DNA from: Natranaeroarchaeum sp042663585
GTDB taxonomy: Archaea; Halobacteriota; Halobacteria; Halobacteriales; Natronoarchaeaceae
Direction: 5' to 3'
Assembly (NCBI RefSeq): GCF_042663585.1
Contig: NZ_JBHTAN010000006.1
Coordinates: forward strand, 310,001 to 374,000
Length of the DNA: 64,000 bases
Shown in pieces: positions 35,446 through 44,236 of this stretch. Below the pieces are notes generated by a model, which made no database searches, was not told where the DNA came from, and saw only the letters and a list, made by a program, of their open reading frames with translations. The position numbers were made by a program, and so were the translations under genes. Every line of letters starts with the position of its first letter. The stretch's first letter is position 1.

Positions 35446-36732
35446 TTACCAGGTCAGCCCTTCATACACGATTCCCTCCTGTGGGTCGACGATCCGCCGC
35501 CCGTCGATCACGACCGGGTCGGCCATCGCATCGAACTCCTCGTCGAGCGTCGCGAACTCGTCCCAGTCGGTGACGACGAGCGCGCCGTGGGCCCCGTCCA
35601 GCGCTGCCGGTGCGGAGTCGGTGTACTCGATATCCGGAAAGCGTTCGCGCATGTTCTCGGTCGCGACGGGGTCGTAGCCGACGACCTCGGCTCCGCGCTC
35701 TGTGAGTCCCTCGATGATCGGGATCGCCCGGGAGTTACGCGTGTCGTCGGTGCCGGGCTTGAACGCCAGTCCGAGGACAGCGACGCGCTTGCCGGTCACG
35801 TCGACGTGGTCGTCGAGCAGGTCGAGCATGCGTTCGGGCTGGCGATCGTTGAGTTCGACAGCGGCGTCGAGCACGGGTGGGGAGTACCCCTCGTTCTCTG
35901 CTGCAGCGATAATTGCAGCAATATCTTTTGGAAAACATGATCCCCCCCAGCCCACGCCGCTCCGCAGGAACTGCTCGCCGATCCGGTCGTCGAGGCCGAT
36001 CGCGTCGGCGACCTCGTAGGCGTCGACGCCGAACTCCTTGCAGACGTTGCCGATATCGTTGATCAGCGAGATCTTCGTCGCGAGGAAGGCGTTGTTGGCG
36101 TACTTGATCAGCATCGCGGTCGCGGGGTCGGTCCGGACGACGTGGGCGTCGTGTGCGGCGAGCAGTGGTTCGTAGACGGCTTCGAGGCGCTCGGTTGCCC
36201 ACGCCTCCTCGGTGCCGAGGACGACCTTCTCGGGTGCGAGGAAGTCCTCGACTGCGGTCCCTTCCCGCAGGAACTCGGGGTTCGTGGCGAGGCCGACCCG
36301 CCCCTCAGCGTTCTCGCAGGCACCGAACAGGGCGCTGCGGACTTCCTCCAGCGCGGGCGGGGTGATCGTGCTCTTGACGACGACGAGGTGGTCTTCGTCG
36401 GTGTCGGCGAGCGCCTCGCCGGTCATCTCCGCGGCCGCGGCCAGCGGCGCGGCGTCGATGCTGCCGTCCTCGCGCGAGGGCGTCTGGATCGCGAGGAAGG
36501 TCACCGCGGCCTCGGGGACGCGGTCGTAGCTCGTCGTCGCGTGGAGGTTCGCCCCGGCGTGGTCGGCAACGAGGTCGTCCAGGCCCGGCTCGTGGATCGG
36601 TGCCCGGCCGTCGTTGAGCGCCGCGACGACGTCCTCGTCGATGTCGATCGCCAGCACGTCGTGGCCGAGGTCGGCGAGACAGGCGGCGAGCGTCGTCCCG
36701 ACGTAGCCGCTCCCGATGACGTTGATTCGCAT
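35446..36732 (-). CDS. UDP-sugar 6-dehydrogenase (UDP-glucose/GDP-mannose type), copy 1
   Basis: A 428-residue NAD enzyme that oxidises a nucleotide sugar twice to the uronic acid. The NAD fold is INVIGSGYVGTTLAACLADLGH. The active site has TNPEFLREG, the lysine of IKYANNAFLATKISLIND and the catalytic Cys of GVGWGGSCFPKD. The C-terminal domain carries LGLAFKPGTDDTRNS. A clear paralogue is present at 58654. In Haloferax the corresponding enzyme, AglM, supplies the hexuronic acids of the S-layer N-glycan. Confidence 0.94.
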   Translation of the reverse strand: MRINVIGSGYVGTTLAACLADLGHDVLAIDIDEDVVAALNDGRAPIHEPGLDDLVADHAGANLHATTSYDRVPEAAVTFLAIQTPSREDGSIDAAPLAAAAEMTGEALADTDEDHLVVVKSTITPPALEEVRSALFGACENAEGRVGLATNPEFLREGTAVEDFLAPEKVVLGTEEAWATERLEAVYEPLLAAHDAHVVRTDPATAMLIKYANNAFLATKISLINDIGNVCKEFGVDAYEVADAIGLDDRIGEQFLRSGVGWGGSCFPKDIAAIIAAAENEGYSPPVLDAAVELNDRQPERMLDLLDDHVDVTGKRVAVLGLAFKPGTDDTRNSRAIPIIEGLTERGAEVVGYDPVATENMRERFPDIEYTDSAPAALDGAHGALVVTDWDEFATLDEEFDAMADPVVIDGRRIVDPQEGIVYEGLTW

Positions 36733-36866
36733 ATCGTAGGCGTGTCAGTCGCAGTAGTAGTGTGTTGCGGTGTCGATGTCGTAGAACGCTACCGTTGTTG
36801 GGAATGGGTGGTGATTCGCGAGGACTGTGCGATAGTTCTATTAGTACCACTCACGTACCACAGAGT

Positions 36867-37133
36867 ATGAGCACAGACGCAGATGACGACGGTGACATGG
36901 TGAAACTCAACGTCAAAGTGCCGAAGCGTCTTCTGGAGGAACTGGACGAGTTGGCAGCGGAACTGAACTACACCAACCGGTCGGAGTTCGTCCGTGAGGT
37001 GTTGCGCGACACGACTGAGCCGATTCTGACGCCCGGGGCGCAGGAGGGTGTCTCCGAGGGGTATGCGGACGTGGCAGCGGGGCGTACGATGACGATATCG
37101 GACGCGAAGGACCGCCTCGGCATCGATGAGTGA
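36867..37133 (+). CDS. Ribbon-helix-helix antitoxin
   Basis: An 88-residue protein with a ribbon-helix-helix DNA-binding region (VKLNVKVPKRLLEELDELAA...RSEFVREVLRD, residues about 12-47) and a C-terminal part that would wrap a toxin. The RelE-type toxin gene follows after 10 bases. Two gtacca repeats lie between the TATA-like region and the ATG and may be operator half-sites. Confidence 0.85.
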   Translation: MSTDADDDGDMVKLNVKVPKRLLEELDELAAELNYTNRSEFVREVLRDTTEPILTPGAQEGVSEGYADVAAGRTMTISDAKDRLGIDE

Positions 37134-37143
37134 GGACTGACCA

Positions 37144-37443
37144 GTGAGCCATGACGTCATTCTGACAGAGACGTTCTTTTCGACGGTGGAGCAGTTCGAG
37201 ACAGAAAACGCAAAGCGCATTATCAACAAGCTGGAGGATATCGGCGATTTCCCCGAGCACTTTCTTGATCGGTTAAAGAATCACCCCGGGTACAAGCTCC
37301 GAGTCGGTGACTTCCGCGTACTGATCGACTGGGACAAGGACAACGAGCTGATCTACGCCATCGACGTCTTCGAGCGAAAGAAAAAGTACCGAGAACTGGG
37401 GAAATACCGTGAGGTGTGGGGATCCTGGCGCGACAACGAATAG
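37144..37443 (+). CDS. RelE/ParE-type toxin
   Basis: A 99-residue toxin starting with GTG. The RelE fold is seen in FFSTVEQFETENAKRIINKLEDI followed by LKNHPGYKLRVGDFRVLIDWDKDNELIYAIDVFERKKKYR. Basic residues in GYKLRVGDFRV and ERKKKYR match the RNA-contact strands of RelE ribonucleases. It forms a complete two-gene module with the antitoxin just upstream. It is the only TA pair in this stretch with both genes intact. Confidence 0.87.
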   Translation: MSHDVILTETFFSTVEQFETENAKRIINKLEDIGDFPEHFLDRLKNHPGYKLRVGDFRVLIDWDKDNELIYAIDVFERKKKYRELGKYREVWGSWRDNE

Positions 37444-37447
37444 GGGC

Positions 37448-38275
37448 TCAGACGACGACCGAGACGATCCCGCCGCCGACGATGGCGAGGCCGCCCAGGC
37501 CGAAACAGATGAGCCAGAACGGCAGGCGTTCGACGACCCGCATCAGCAGGTCGATCGTGAAGTAGCCGACGATGGCGCTCGAACCCATCGCCAGCACGGC
37601 CGCAGTCGGGCTGATCCCCGGCAGCCCGCCCGCCCCAGCGACCGTCAGCGCCGCGGCCGAGAGGCTCGCAGGGATCGACAGCAGGAAGGAAAGGCGGAAC
37701 GCGACGGGCGGGTCGTAGCTCCGGAACAACAGGGCACTGGTGGTGACGCCCGACCGCGAGATGCCCGGCAGGATCGCGATACCCTGTGCGCCGCCGACGA
37801 GGCAGGCGTCGAGAAAGGTGGGGTCCTCGCGAATGCCCATCCCGACCGACTCGGAGGCGAGCTGGAGGATGCCGGTCGCGACGAGCAGGACGCCGATCAG
37901 GGCGATGAAGACGCCGCCCGTGAGCTGGCCGGCGAGATCGACCGCGTAGATGTAGAGCGGGATGCCGACGATCCCCGTCGCGAAGCAGGCAACCACGATG
38001 AATGAGACGAGCGCGTTCTGGCCCTCGAAGGCGGCGCGGGGTCGCCACTCGGGGGCGGCACGCGTCGCCGTCGCGATCTCGTTACGGTAGTAGCTGGCGG
38101 CCGACACTGTGGTCCCCATCTGGAGAAAGAGCGCGAGTTGGAGCGCGACATCGGGTTCCGTCCCGACAGCCGTCAGAAACAACGCGAGGTTGCCCTGACT
38201 GGAGACGGGCAGCCATTCGACGACCCCCTGGACGATCCCCGCGAGGATCGCAATGATCAGATCCGTGTAAGTCAC
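37448..38275 (-). CDS. uppP: Undecaprenyl-diphosphatase (UppP/BacA)
   Basis: A 275-residue membrane enzyme that recycles the polyprenyl diphosphate carrier. About eight hydrophobic segments are visible. The two catalytic loops are GVVEWLPVSSQGNLAL (E-x3-S-S) near residue 19 and LPGISRSGVTTS near residue 172. The residue after the SSxG motif is Asn rather than the bacterial His. It complements the cis-prenyltransferase at 30933 and ends 5 bases from the convergent RelE-type gene. Confidence 0.93.
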   Translation of the reverse strand: MTYTDLIIAILAGIVQGVVEWLPVSSQGNLALFLTAVGTEPDVALQLALFLQMGTTVSAASYYRNEIATATRAAPEWRPRAAFEGQNALVSFIVVACFATGIVGIPLYIYAVDLAGQLTGGVFIALIGVLLVATGILQLASESVGMGIREDPTFLDACLVGGAQGIAILPGISRSGVTTSALLFRSYDPPVAFRLSFLLSIPASLSAAALTVAGAGGLPGISPTAAVLAMGSSAIVGYFTIDLLMRVVERLPFWLICFGLGGLAIVGGGIVSVVV

Positions 38276-38444
38276 TGTGTGCTCACTGCCGATTGGGTGG
38301 GGTAATAAGTATCGATACTCGCTGAGACGGACGCGTCAGTCCTAGCAGTAGCTCTGCTGACAAATATACTATCGATAGAGCTCGGGATGTTGACCGAATC
38401 ACCGGCCCGAGACCACGATCCCCACCGATTCGTTGGGGGACCCG

Positions 38445-38935
38445 TTATTCCCGACAGAGGCACTCGTCCGAGACCCGGCTCATATCGACGAGGTGCTGGT
38501 GCAGGTCGTCGGCGAGCAGGTGCATCGCCTCGGCTTGTTCCTTCGTTGCGATTCCGAGCCGATAGTAGGTCTTGGTCCGGTTCCGGTTCCACAGCTCAGC
38601 GAGGTCGTCACCGAAGGCGTCGTCGTACAGCCCGATCTCGGCCCCACGCTGGTAGAGCCGTCGGTGACTACTGATAACCTCTTCAGTGGCCATTGCCCCG
38701 TCGTGGATCAGCCGGAACTGGATGGTACGCTCGATCGCCACGAACGCCGACTCGATCACCACTGTGTAGTAGCCTTTTTCAGCAAGTTCGACCCGACATC
38801 CAATAGCCGGCAGGCGCGGCGAAGTTGGACCAACTCTGCATCGTCGATGTCCAGCCCGTCCTCTATCGTTCCGGGAGCACCCTCAAAGGTCCGCTCGGTT
38901 GCGACCAACTTCTCCCGAATCTCGTCATTCACCAT
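38445..38935 (-). pseudogene. HEPN-domain toxin gene with a -1 frameshift
   Basis: The first frame (38935 to 38756) encodes MVNDEIREKLVATERTF through RACRLLDVGSNLLKK, then runs into a stop. The second frame (38762 to 38445) continues YYTVVIESAFVAIERTIQF and the rest of a HEPN domain. A shift of -1 at the five-A tract 38775-38779 (codons AAA AAG) restores LLKKGYYTVVIESAF, the normal family sequence. It overlaps the nucleotidyltransferase gene upstream by 11 bases, as in intact MNT-HEPN modules. It is either a broken gene, a sequencing error in a homopolymer, or a frameshifted reading. Confidence 0.75.
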
Positions 38936-39592
38936 CGGTGTACACCTCCGTCCGGAGCTCGGTGAGTTGGTCGGACTCGACCAACGTGATCCCGTCGTCG
39001 AACTGCGGCCGGAGTTGATCACCAATTCGCCGTACGCTGTCCGTCGATTCCACGAGCGGCTGGAACGTGTATCGGTTGCCCTCGAACTTCCGGTCCTCGA
39101 GATCGGCAACGACTGACTGGACGGATCGCCGGTCCTCCGTCTTGTCGCCCTCGACGACCACCAGGAGATCGATGTCGCTGGCCCTGTCGGCATCACCTCG
39201 GGCAACACTCCCGAAAAGGACGACCCCGACCAACTCCGCCACCGCTTCCTGGAGTCGTTGTAGGAACGCCCGAATCGGTTGGTGGAACTCCGCTTGGGGA
39301 ATGGCGAGCACTGGATCCGGCTTCGTTATCCGCTCACGATTGATCTGCACCTGTTGAGCACGGCCGTCTTGTATGGTCTCGACGGCGTCAAGTTCGTCGA
39401 GCAGCCCGACTGCCTTCGAGATCGTCCCCTGGTTGGCTCCCGTGAGGGTTGCGAGTTCGGTCACCGAGTACCTGGTGTACGGTTGATCGATCAGGATCTC
39501 GAGAACGTCCTGCTGGCCTGATAGCGAAACACTCGCTCGTCCGGGAACGGATACTCCAGCTCGATCGTGATAGAATCTTTCCTATTAGGCAT
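38925..39592 (-). pseudogene. MNT-domain nucleotidyltransferase antitoxin gene with a -1 frameshift
   Basis: The ATG at 39592 opens MPNRKDSITIELEYPFPDERVFRYQAS, then a TGA stops the frame at 39491. A -1 shift near 39509-39513 joins it to QDVLEILIDQPYTRYSVTELA and a 180-residue frame. That frame holds an N-terminal helix-turn-helix and the nucleotidyltransferase motif LFGSVARGDADRASDIDLLV. In MNT-HEPN modules this protein AMPylates or otherwise neutralises the HEPN toxin. If translation starts at the internal GTG (39464), a protein lacking only the first part may still be made. Confidence 0.75.
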
Positions 39593-39609
39593 ACTATTCC
39601 TAATAGGAA
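39579..39609. promoter_or_regulatory. Perfect 11-base inverted repeat over the MNT start codon
   Basis: TTCCTATTAGG and CCTAATAGGAA, separated by nine bases that contain the ATG of the MNT gene. The symmetry and position mark it as the likely operator through which the antitoxin's own helix-turn-helix represses the module. Confidence 0.75.
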
Positions 39610-39646
39610 TACAATAAAAAATCTGATCGTGAACGGCCCGATGGCC

Positions 39647-40675
39647 TCACTCCAGCAGTTCCTCGAAGATACGCAGCTCCTCGGCCTCCGAGATGGCGTC
39701 GGAGTCCAGACAGGCGTGGGCGACCTTGTGGACGAGCGCGGGATCGGCAAAGGCGGAGTCGGTGCCCGCGGATTCGCTGCTTGATTCCTGCTCGTCGGCC
39801 GCTTCGAGGGCAGCGAGTCGTTCGTTGATCCGGGCGAGCTCGTCTTCGATTTCGGCCGTCGGATCGGAACCGTCCGTGTCAGCCTGTTCGTCGTCCGCGG
39901 TGGTCGATTCCGACTGTCCGATATCGGTCGACTCGGGCTGTTCTGTATCTGTGGAGGTACTTTCGACCGCCGGTCCACCATCCGTCGTGACGGCCGCCGT
40001 CGGCGGTTCGTCGAACACCTGCTCGACGAGCGTCTCGCGGGCGCTCCAGTCGAACCCCTCGATGCTGTTCACGCGGTTGCTCACGGTCGCGCTCGAGACG
40101 TCCAGACGATCGCCGATCTCCTGCTGGGTCGCCGCGGGCCGCTCGGCGACGACGGCCAGCACCTCGCGCTGTTTCTCCGAGAGCGTCTCCGCGGTGGGGA
40201 GGTCGTCGGACGCGCTCTCAGCTGCATCTTCGCCTGCGTGGCTGTCCTCGGTCCCCTCCGTGGTGGGCTCCGTCGACTCGTCCGGTCCACTGGGGCTGGT
40301 CTCCTCTGGTGCGCCTTCGGCATCGGACGTCGGTTCCCCGTCGGACGCCGCGCCGCCGTCAGGCGTCGGTGCCTCGTCCGAGACGGCTTCCTCGTTCCGT
40401 GTGACGGCGTCGGTCGTGGCCTCAGCGGTGTCGGGGTCGTCGCGGTCGTCGCTCTCCATCGACGGGTCCTCGGGGCTCGACTCCTCCGTCGCGTCCTCGT
40501 CGGCCGCCGGATCGCCGTACTCGTCGAACACCCGCTCGACCAGGTCGGGCGTCGCACTCGGCACCATCGCGGCGATCTCGTCGATCGAGGCGTCCGGATG
40601 GTCCTCCGCCGTATCCAGTACCTGTTTGTGCCGGATCGACTGGGGGAATGGTGTGGAGTCGTCGTCGGTGCTCAT
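39647..40675 (-). CDS. Acidic protein with two helix-turn-helix segments
   Basis: A 342-residue protein. An N-terminal HTH-like segment (QVLDTAEDHPDASIDEIAAMVPSA) precedes a long Glu/Asp/Ser/Thr linker (about residues 55-170). A central MarR/AsnC-like HTH follows (LSEKQREVLAVVAERPAATQQEIGDRLDVSSATVSNRVN). A second acidic linker, a short coiled coil (AEIEDELARINERLAALE) and a C-terminal helical piece complete it. It looks like a haloarchaeal transcription regulator with flexible spacers. Its targets are unknown. Confidence 0.75.
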   Translation of the reverse strand: MSTDDDSTPFPQSIRHKQVLDTAEDHPDASIDEIAAMVPSATPDLVERVFDEYGDPAADEDATEESSPEDPSMESDDRDDPDTAEATTDAVTRNEEAVSDEAPTPDGGAASDGEPTSDAEGAPEETSPSGPDESTEPTTEGTEDSHAGEDAAESASDDLPTAETLSEKQREVLAVVAERPAATQQEIGDRLDVSSATVSNRVNSIEGFDWSARETLVEQVFDEPPTAAVTTDGGPAVESTSTDTEQPESTDIGQSESTTADDEQADTDGSDPTAEIEDELARINERLAALEAADEQESSSESAGTDSAFADPALVHKVAHACLDSDAISEAEELRIFEELLE

Positions 40676-40909
40676 GTTATCGCATTGATTGATCCCCTAT
40701 TGTATAAGACTTATTGATTCAATAACATTTGTCGGCACCTGGTTCGTGATCGAAACGTATACGAAACGTGGGGCGACTCCTGTCGCGTGGATTTCGGATG
40801 AGGGTGTTACACATGAGTGTCACGAACACTTGACGCATCGTCTAGGAGTCCGATCAACAGAGCGCGTTCAGGCCGTCTCCACGACCGGTGCTCTGGCTCC
40901 CTCGGCGTC

Positions 40910-41494
40910 TCAGCGCTCGGAGTTGCGTTCGGGGGGTTCGGGCGGACTAAACGCGCTCGCGAGCCACCTGATCGGTCGCGTCTCGCGGAGTTCTCCCCAC
41001 GAGCGCGTCTCGAGGAGCGCGAGCAGTCCTACGAGCGCGCTGGCCCCGAGCACGCCCAGGGTGGTCGTCGACGGGCCGTCGCCCGTGACCGTGACGAGGC
41101 CGCCCGCACCCGTCGCGAGGAGGAGCACACTGCCCGCGCTCCGGACCGGCGCACGCGCGAGCTGTTCGAGCCCGCGGTAGGCCACCGCGCCGGTCCGCGA
41201 GTAGACCGTCGCGGTCGCCAGGCCGTCGAGGACGGACTCGAGCGCGAGAACGAACGGACGGACCGTCCGCACCTCCCGGAGGTCGATGACGATCACGTCC
41301 GGGTCGGGCTCGGCGGTGAGCCAGCGGGCGAGCCACGAGCAGCGAAGGACCTCCCAGAGCCCGCCGGTCTCGGCGTCGCCGGGGGTCGGTACTGTGGCCG
41401 TCGCTCGTCGGGCGAGGCGATACAGCACCGACCCGGTCATGATGGCTCGGAGGCGACGCTGGACCGCGCGCCGCCAGTTGGGGTGTGCGGCCAT
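40910..41494 (-). CDS. Uncharacterised membrane-associated protein
   Basis: A 194-residue protein with a helical N-terminus, a hydrophilic core (DPDVIVIDLREVRTVRPFVLAL) and two hydrophobic segments near residues 118-160 (AGSVLLLATGAGGLVTV, LGVLGASALVGLLALLE). It starts one base after the stop of the DUF4330-like gene on the same strand, so the two are co-transcribed. No family name is recognised; the pair probably belongs with the surface-glycan block. Confidence 0.65.
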   Translation of the reverse strand: MAAHPNWRRAVQRRLRAIMTGSVLYRLARRATATVPTPGDAETGGLWEVLRCSWLARWLTAEPDPDVIVIDLREVRTVRPFVLALESVLDGLATATVYSRTGAVAYRGLEQLARAPVRSAGSVLLLATGAGGLVTVTGDGPSTTTLGVLGASALVGLLALLETRSWGELRETRPIRWLASAFSPPEPPERNSER

Positions 41495-41495
41495 C

Positions 41496-42602
41496 TCACT
41501 CCAGCCCGACGACGGTCGGGGTGAGGGTGAGCGTGCCGAGCGAAAGCGTCACCGTCGAGCCCAGTTCGATCGGCGCGCCCTTGAACCGGAGCCCGGATTC
41601 CGTCTCGCGGGCAGCCAGCTCCACTGTCAGGCGGAGATCGGTCCCGGTGCCGTCGGTCCGGGCGAGCTCGTCCGCGGCGCCGTCCGGTGGGGAGACCGAC
41701 TGGACGGTAGCTATCGTCTCGCCGCCGATCCGTTCCTCGAGGCCCGGTTCGATCGCGTCCCGCCAGTCCGGGGAGACGTCGGTCGCCTTCACCGTCAGGG
41801 TTCGTGTAACCGGCTCGCCGAACGCCTCGGTCGTCCCGACGCGATCGATCGTTCCCTCGAGTTCGTAGCGCGCGGTTCGGAACGGGATCTCGCGGCCGGT
41901 GCGAAGCGGCTCGCCCGCGAACTCCCGGGCGTCTTCGACCAGCCGGGTATCGACGGTGAGCCCGAGCGCCGTTCTGACCACGTCGGGATCGGTCGTGCCG
42001 CCGCGGGCGACCGACTCGACCGTGGCGACCTCGCGGCCGGCAAGCGGGAAGCTGTCGCCGTCCTCGATGGCGAGTGCGGTCTCGATCGGGAGCTCCGCGC
42101 TCACGAGCAGGGCCGTCTCGGTCCGGTCGAGGCTCGGCTCCGCGTTCGTTTCGAGCACGGTCGCGTCGAGGTCTCGGGCGCCGACTCGGAGCGTGAGCTC
42201 GCTGCCGTCCTCGAGTTCCTGCCCGCGATACTCCGGCGCGGACTGGTAGGGGCGCTGGTCCAGGGCGACTTCGACGACCGTCTCCACGCCGTCGGGCGCG
42301 GGCGTGAGGTAAGCGTCGACGACCGAGAGGGCGCCCGCGCCGTCGATGAGCTTTCGGGCCACCGAGGGCGGGACCGTCCCGACATCGAGGACGGCGTAGA
42401 CCGTTCTCGTGTCGGGGTCGTCGGCGTACGCGAGCGCGCCGACCGCGAGCGCGCCGACCGCGAGCACGCCACCGACTGCCAGCGTGCTTACGTCGAGCAG
42501 GGCGAGGCCAGCCACGAGGACGGCCGTGACCCCGAGGACCGCCAACAGGTCGATGACGTTGACCAGGCCCGCGATGCGTCCGTAGTCGTCGATCAGGTCC
42601 AC
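41496..42602 (-). CDS. DUF4330-like membrane-anchored protein
   Basis: A 368-residue protein that begins MDLIDDYGRIAGLVNVIDLLAVLGV, the start typical of DUF4330 proteins. Two hydrophobic segments follow (residues about 20-60). The remaining 300 residues form repeated beta-rich domains with alternating threonine/valine strands and no cysteines, probably outside the membrane. It precedes a second small membrane protein by one base. Function is unknown. Confidence 0.65.
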   Translation of the reverse strand: MDLIDDYGRIAGLVNVIDLLAVLGVTAVLVAGLALLDVSTLAVGGVLAVGALAVGALAYADDPDTRTVYAVLDVGTVPPSVARKLIDGAGALSVVDAYLTPAPDGVETVVEVALDQRPYQSAPEYRGQELEDGSELTLRVGARDLDATVLETNAEPSLDRTETALLVSAELPIETALAIEDGDSFPLAGREVATVESVARGGTTDPDVVRTALGLTVDTRLVEDAREFAGEPLRTGREIPFRTARYELEGTIDRVGTTEAFGEPVTRTLTVKATDVSPDWRDAIEPGLEERIGGETIATVQSVSPPDGAADELARTDGTGTDLRLTVELAARETESGLRFKGAPIELGSTVTLSLGTLTLTPTVVGLE

Positions 42603-43018
42603 GAGCGATCACTCCGGGAGCGATTCGATGGGCTATGAATCATGATACCGTTCTTTCTGTTACACTGTTGAATATAATCTTCGACTACGCGCCCGTTACT
42701 GAGGGGTGTGGCTGATGACGGCACCGGAGTGGGGCGGGCTGTACGAGGTAAATCGGCCGCCAGCGTGGCGGAGGGCGCCGTCCGGAACGTTTACGTGCTC
42801 GAGCATCGGATCGCCAGACACACACCCGTAGTTCCGCTGGAACGTGATCCCGATGACCGATTACGACGACCTCTTTATCATCACCGCACGGGACGTGAGC
42901 TTCGGGCTCAGTCCACATTACGTATCATGGTCTACTCTTTGCGACTCGTGTCCGCCTCGAACAAGAGCAGTATCGTGTCGAGGCTGACCACTTCGTTGGC
43001 TATTGGAAAACCGGTCGT
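42603..43018. other. Gene-poor stretch
   Basis: No frame here reads as a conserved protein. The 77-codon minus-strand frame at 42685-42918 is rich in Arg/Pro/His and lacks the acidic bias of real genes. The segment has mixed composition with a short AT-rich part (42650-42690), which may hold the promoter of the DUF4330-like gene. Confidence 0.4.
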
Positions 43019-43771
43019 TCAGCCCGCACTGCTGACGCTACGCTCGTAGGCTGGCGCACCGACGCTCGCTGTTTCGTCCTCGACCTCTAGGGTCATGAGC
43101 ACCTCCATCGTCAGCTCTTCCACCGTCAGCTCGTCGTCGAGATGGGCATCCACCCACTCGCGTTCGACGTAGAAGTGCGACACCGCCGATTCGTCAACCG
43201 GGTGTAACGCCGTCACCTCCATGCGCTCGGTGTCGAGCCCCTCGGCTGTCGCGCCGATATACGCGCCAGTCAGGTAGCCGATCTCCTCGCTGATCTCCGC
43301 TTCGGTCGTGCCTTGTGGGTAGTATTCGACGTGGAGGACTTCGCCGTCGCGCTCGACATCAGCGAGTTCTAATCCTCCTTCACCTTCGACGACCAACTCG
43401 AACATCATCAGGAGATCCTCTTCAGTGAGATCGGTCGTTTCCTCAGCAGGTTCTTCTTCTGTGACCTCCGTCGTGTCTTCTGCATCCTCTACTGGCTCCT
43501 CGTCGGGCGGATCAGTCTCGTCTTCAGCCTCCGAGTCGGCGTCATCCGTGGACTCTTCTTCGGTCTCGAGGTCGGCTGGTTCGTCCTCTGTATCCGCGTC
43601 GTCGCTCGACATCTCGGGTTCTGCTTCGGGTGCTGGCTCGTCATCGTCGATATCGTCACCGCCCAGCGCGCTCAGGAGACTCATCACGACGATGAAGTAG
43701 CCAAACCCCACTGCCACGTTCCGCACTCGATGGCCTGGTTTCATCAACGGAACACGCTCAGAGAGTGCCAT
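43019..43771 (-). CDS. Acidic membrane-anchored protein of unknown function
   Basis: A 250-residue protein. A short positive N-terminus and a hydrophobic helix (VRNVAVGFGYFIVVMSLLSAL) anchor it. A 75-residue tail of almost only Asp/Glu/Thr/Ala/Pro follows. A folded C-terminal domain comes last (LLMMFELVVEGEGGLELADVERDG, YLTGAYIGATAEGLDTERMEVTAL). Haloarchaea have several such domain proteins, often secreted. I start it at 43771 because the longer frame adds a non-acidic, protein-unlike stretch. Confidence 0.65.
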   Translation of the reverse strand: MALSERVPLMKPGHRVRNVAVGFGYFIVVMSLLSALGGDDIDDDEPAPEAEPEMSSDDADTEDEPADLETEEESTDDADSEAEDETDPPDEEPVEDAEDTTEVTEEEPAEETTDLTEEDLLMMFELVVEGEGGLELADVERDGEVLHVEYYPQGTTEAEISEEIGYLTGAYIGATAEGLDTERMEVTALHPVDESAVSHFYVEREWVDAHLDDELTVEELTMEVLMTLEVEDETASVGAPAYERSVSSAG

Positions 43772-43911
43772 ACGGCACCTACCCACATATATTAGAAAAC
43801 CATTTGAGCGATTCATTCGTCTAATATATATGTATAATTAGTGAGGGATACTAAGTAGAGTACCATATATTAAAATTTATTTAAAAATATATACTTTATT
43901 ACTCAATATTG

Positions 43912-44055
43912 TTACTGGCTTTCTGGATCCTCGATAATTTCGCAGACTCCCCGTTCAATGTTTCGCACAATACCATGTTCACGTAGACGTATTAACCTGA
44001 ATTGAATATATTGACGAGAATATCCTAATTCATTTGCTAGATTTGCGGGGATATT
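43912..44055 (-). pseudogene. Fragment of a small winged-helix protein
   Basis: In the AT-rich stretch the minus strand reads NIPANLANELGYSRQYIQF then RLIRLREHGIVRNIERGVCEIIEDPESQ and stops. That is the recognition part of a small haloarchaeal HTH protein. A TGA sits immediately before it and no start codon is available, so the first half is missing. The low GC content of this segment is unlike its neighbours. Confidence 0.55.
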
Positions 44056-44080
44056 TCACGATTCTCGCAGGTGAGAAGCA

Positions 44081-44236
44081 ATGGCTACTACGGATACCAC
44101 ACGCAAAAAAGATGTCGACGACGAATCGCACTGTGAGTACGACTGGTGTGACGGCCCGGCTGGGGACGCACTCCCCTGTTTCGAGTGCTTCGATCCGTCA
44201 CGAGAGTATGCCGCGAGGAGGACCCATGGTCGGTAA
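44081..44236 (+). CDS. Small cysteine-rich protein, 51 residues
   Basis: Reads MATTDTTRKKDVDDESHCEY followed by DWCDGPAGDALPCFECF and a basic tail. Three or four cysteines plus a histidine suggest a zinc-binding mini-protein. Its stop overlaps the start of the next gene by 11 bases in a different frame. It looks like a genuine haloarchaeal gene, although its function is unknown. Confidence 0.6.
   Translation: MATTDTTRKKDVDDESHCEYDWCDGPAGDALPCFECFDPSREYAARRTHGR

Noticed and set aside
40689..41180. 163-codon plus-strand frame after the HTH protein
   Set aside because: It overlaps the 3' half of the membrane-associated gene on the other strand and has shadow-type composition.
41286..42638. 450-codon plus-strand frame opposite the DUF4330-like gene
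   Set aside because: The minus-strand protein has a family-type start and membrane segments. The plus-strand product is Arg-rich and structureless.
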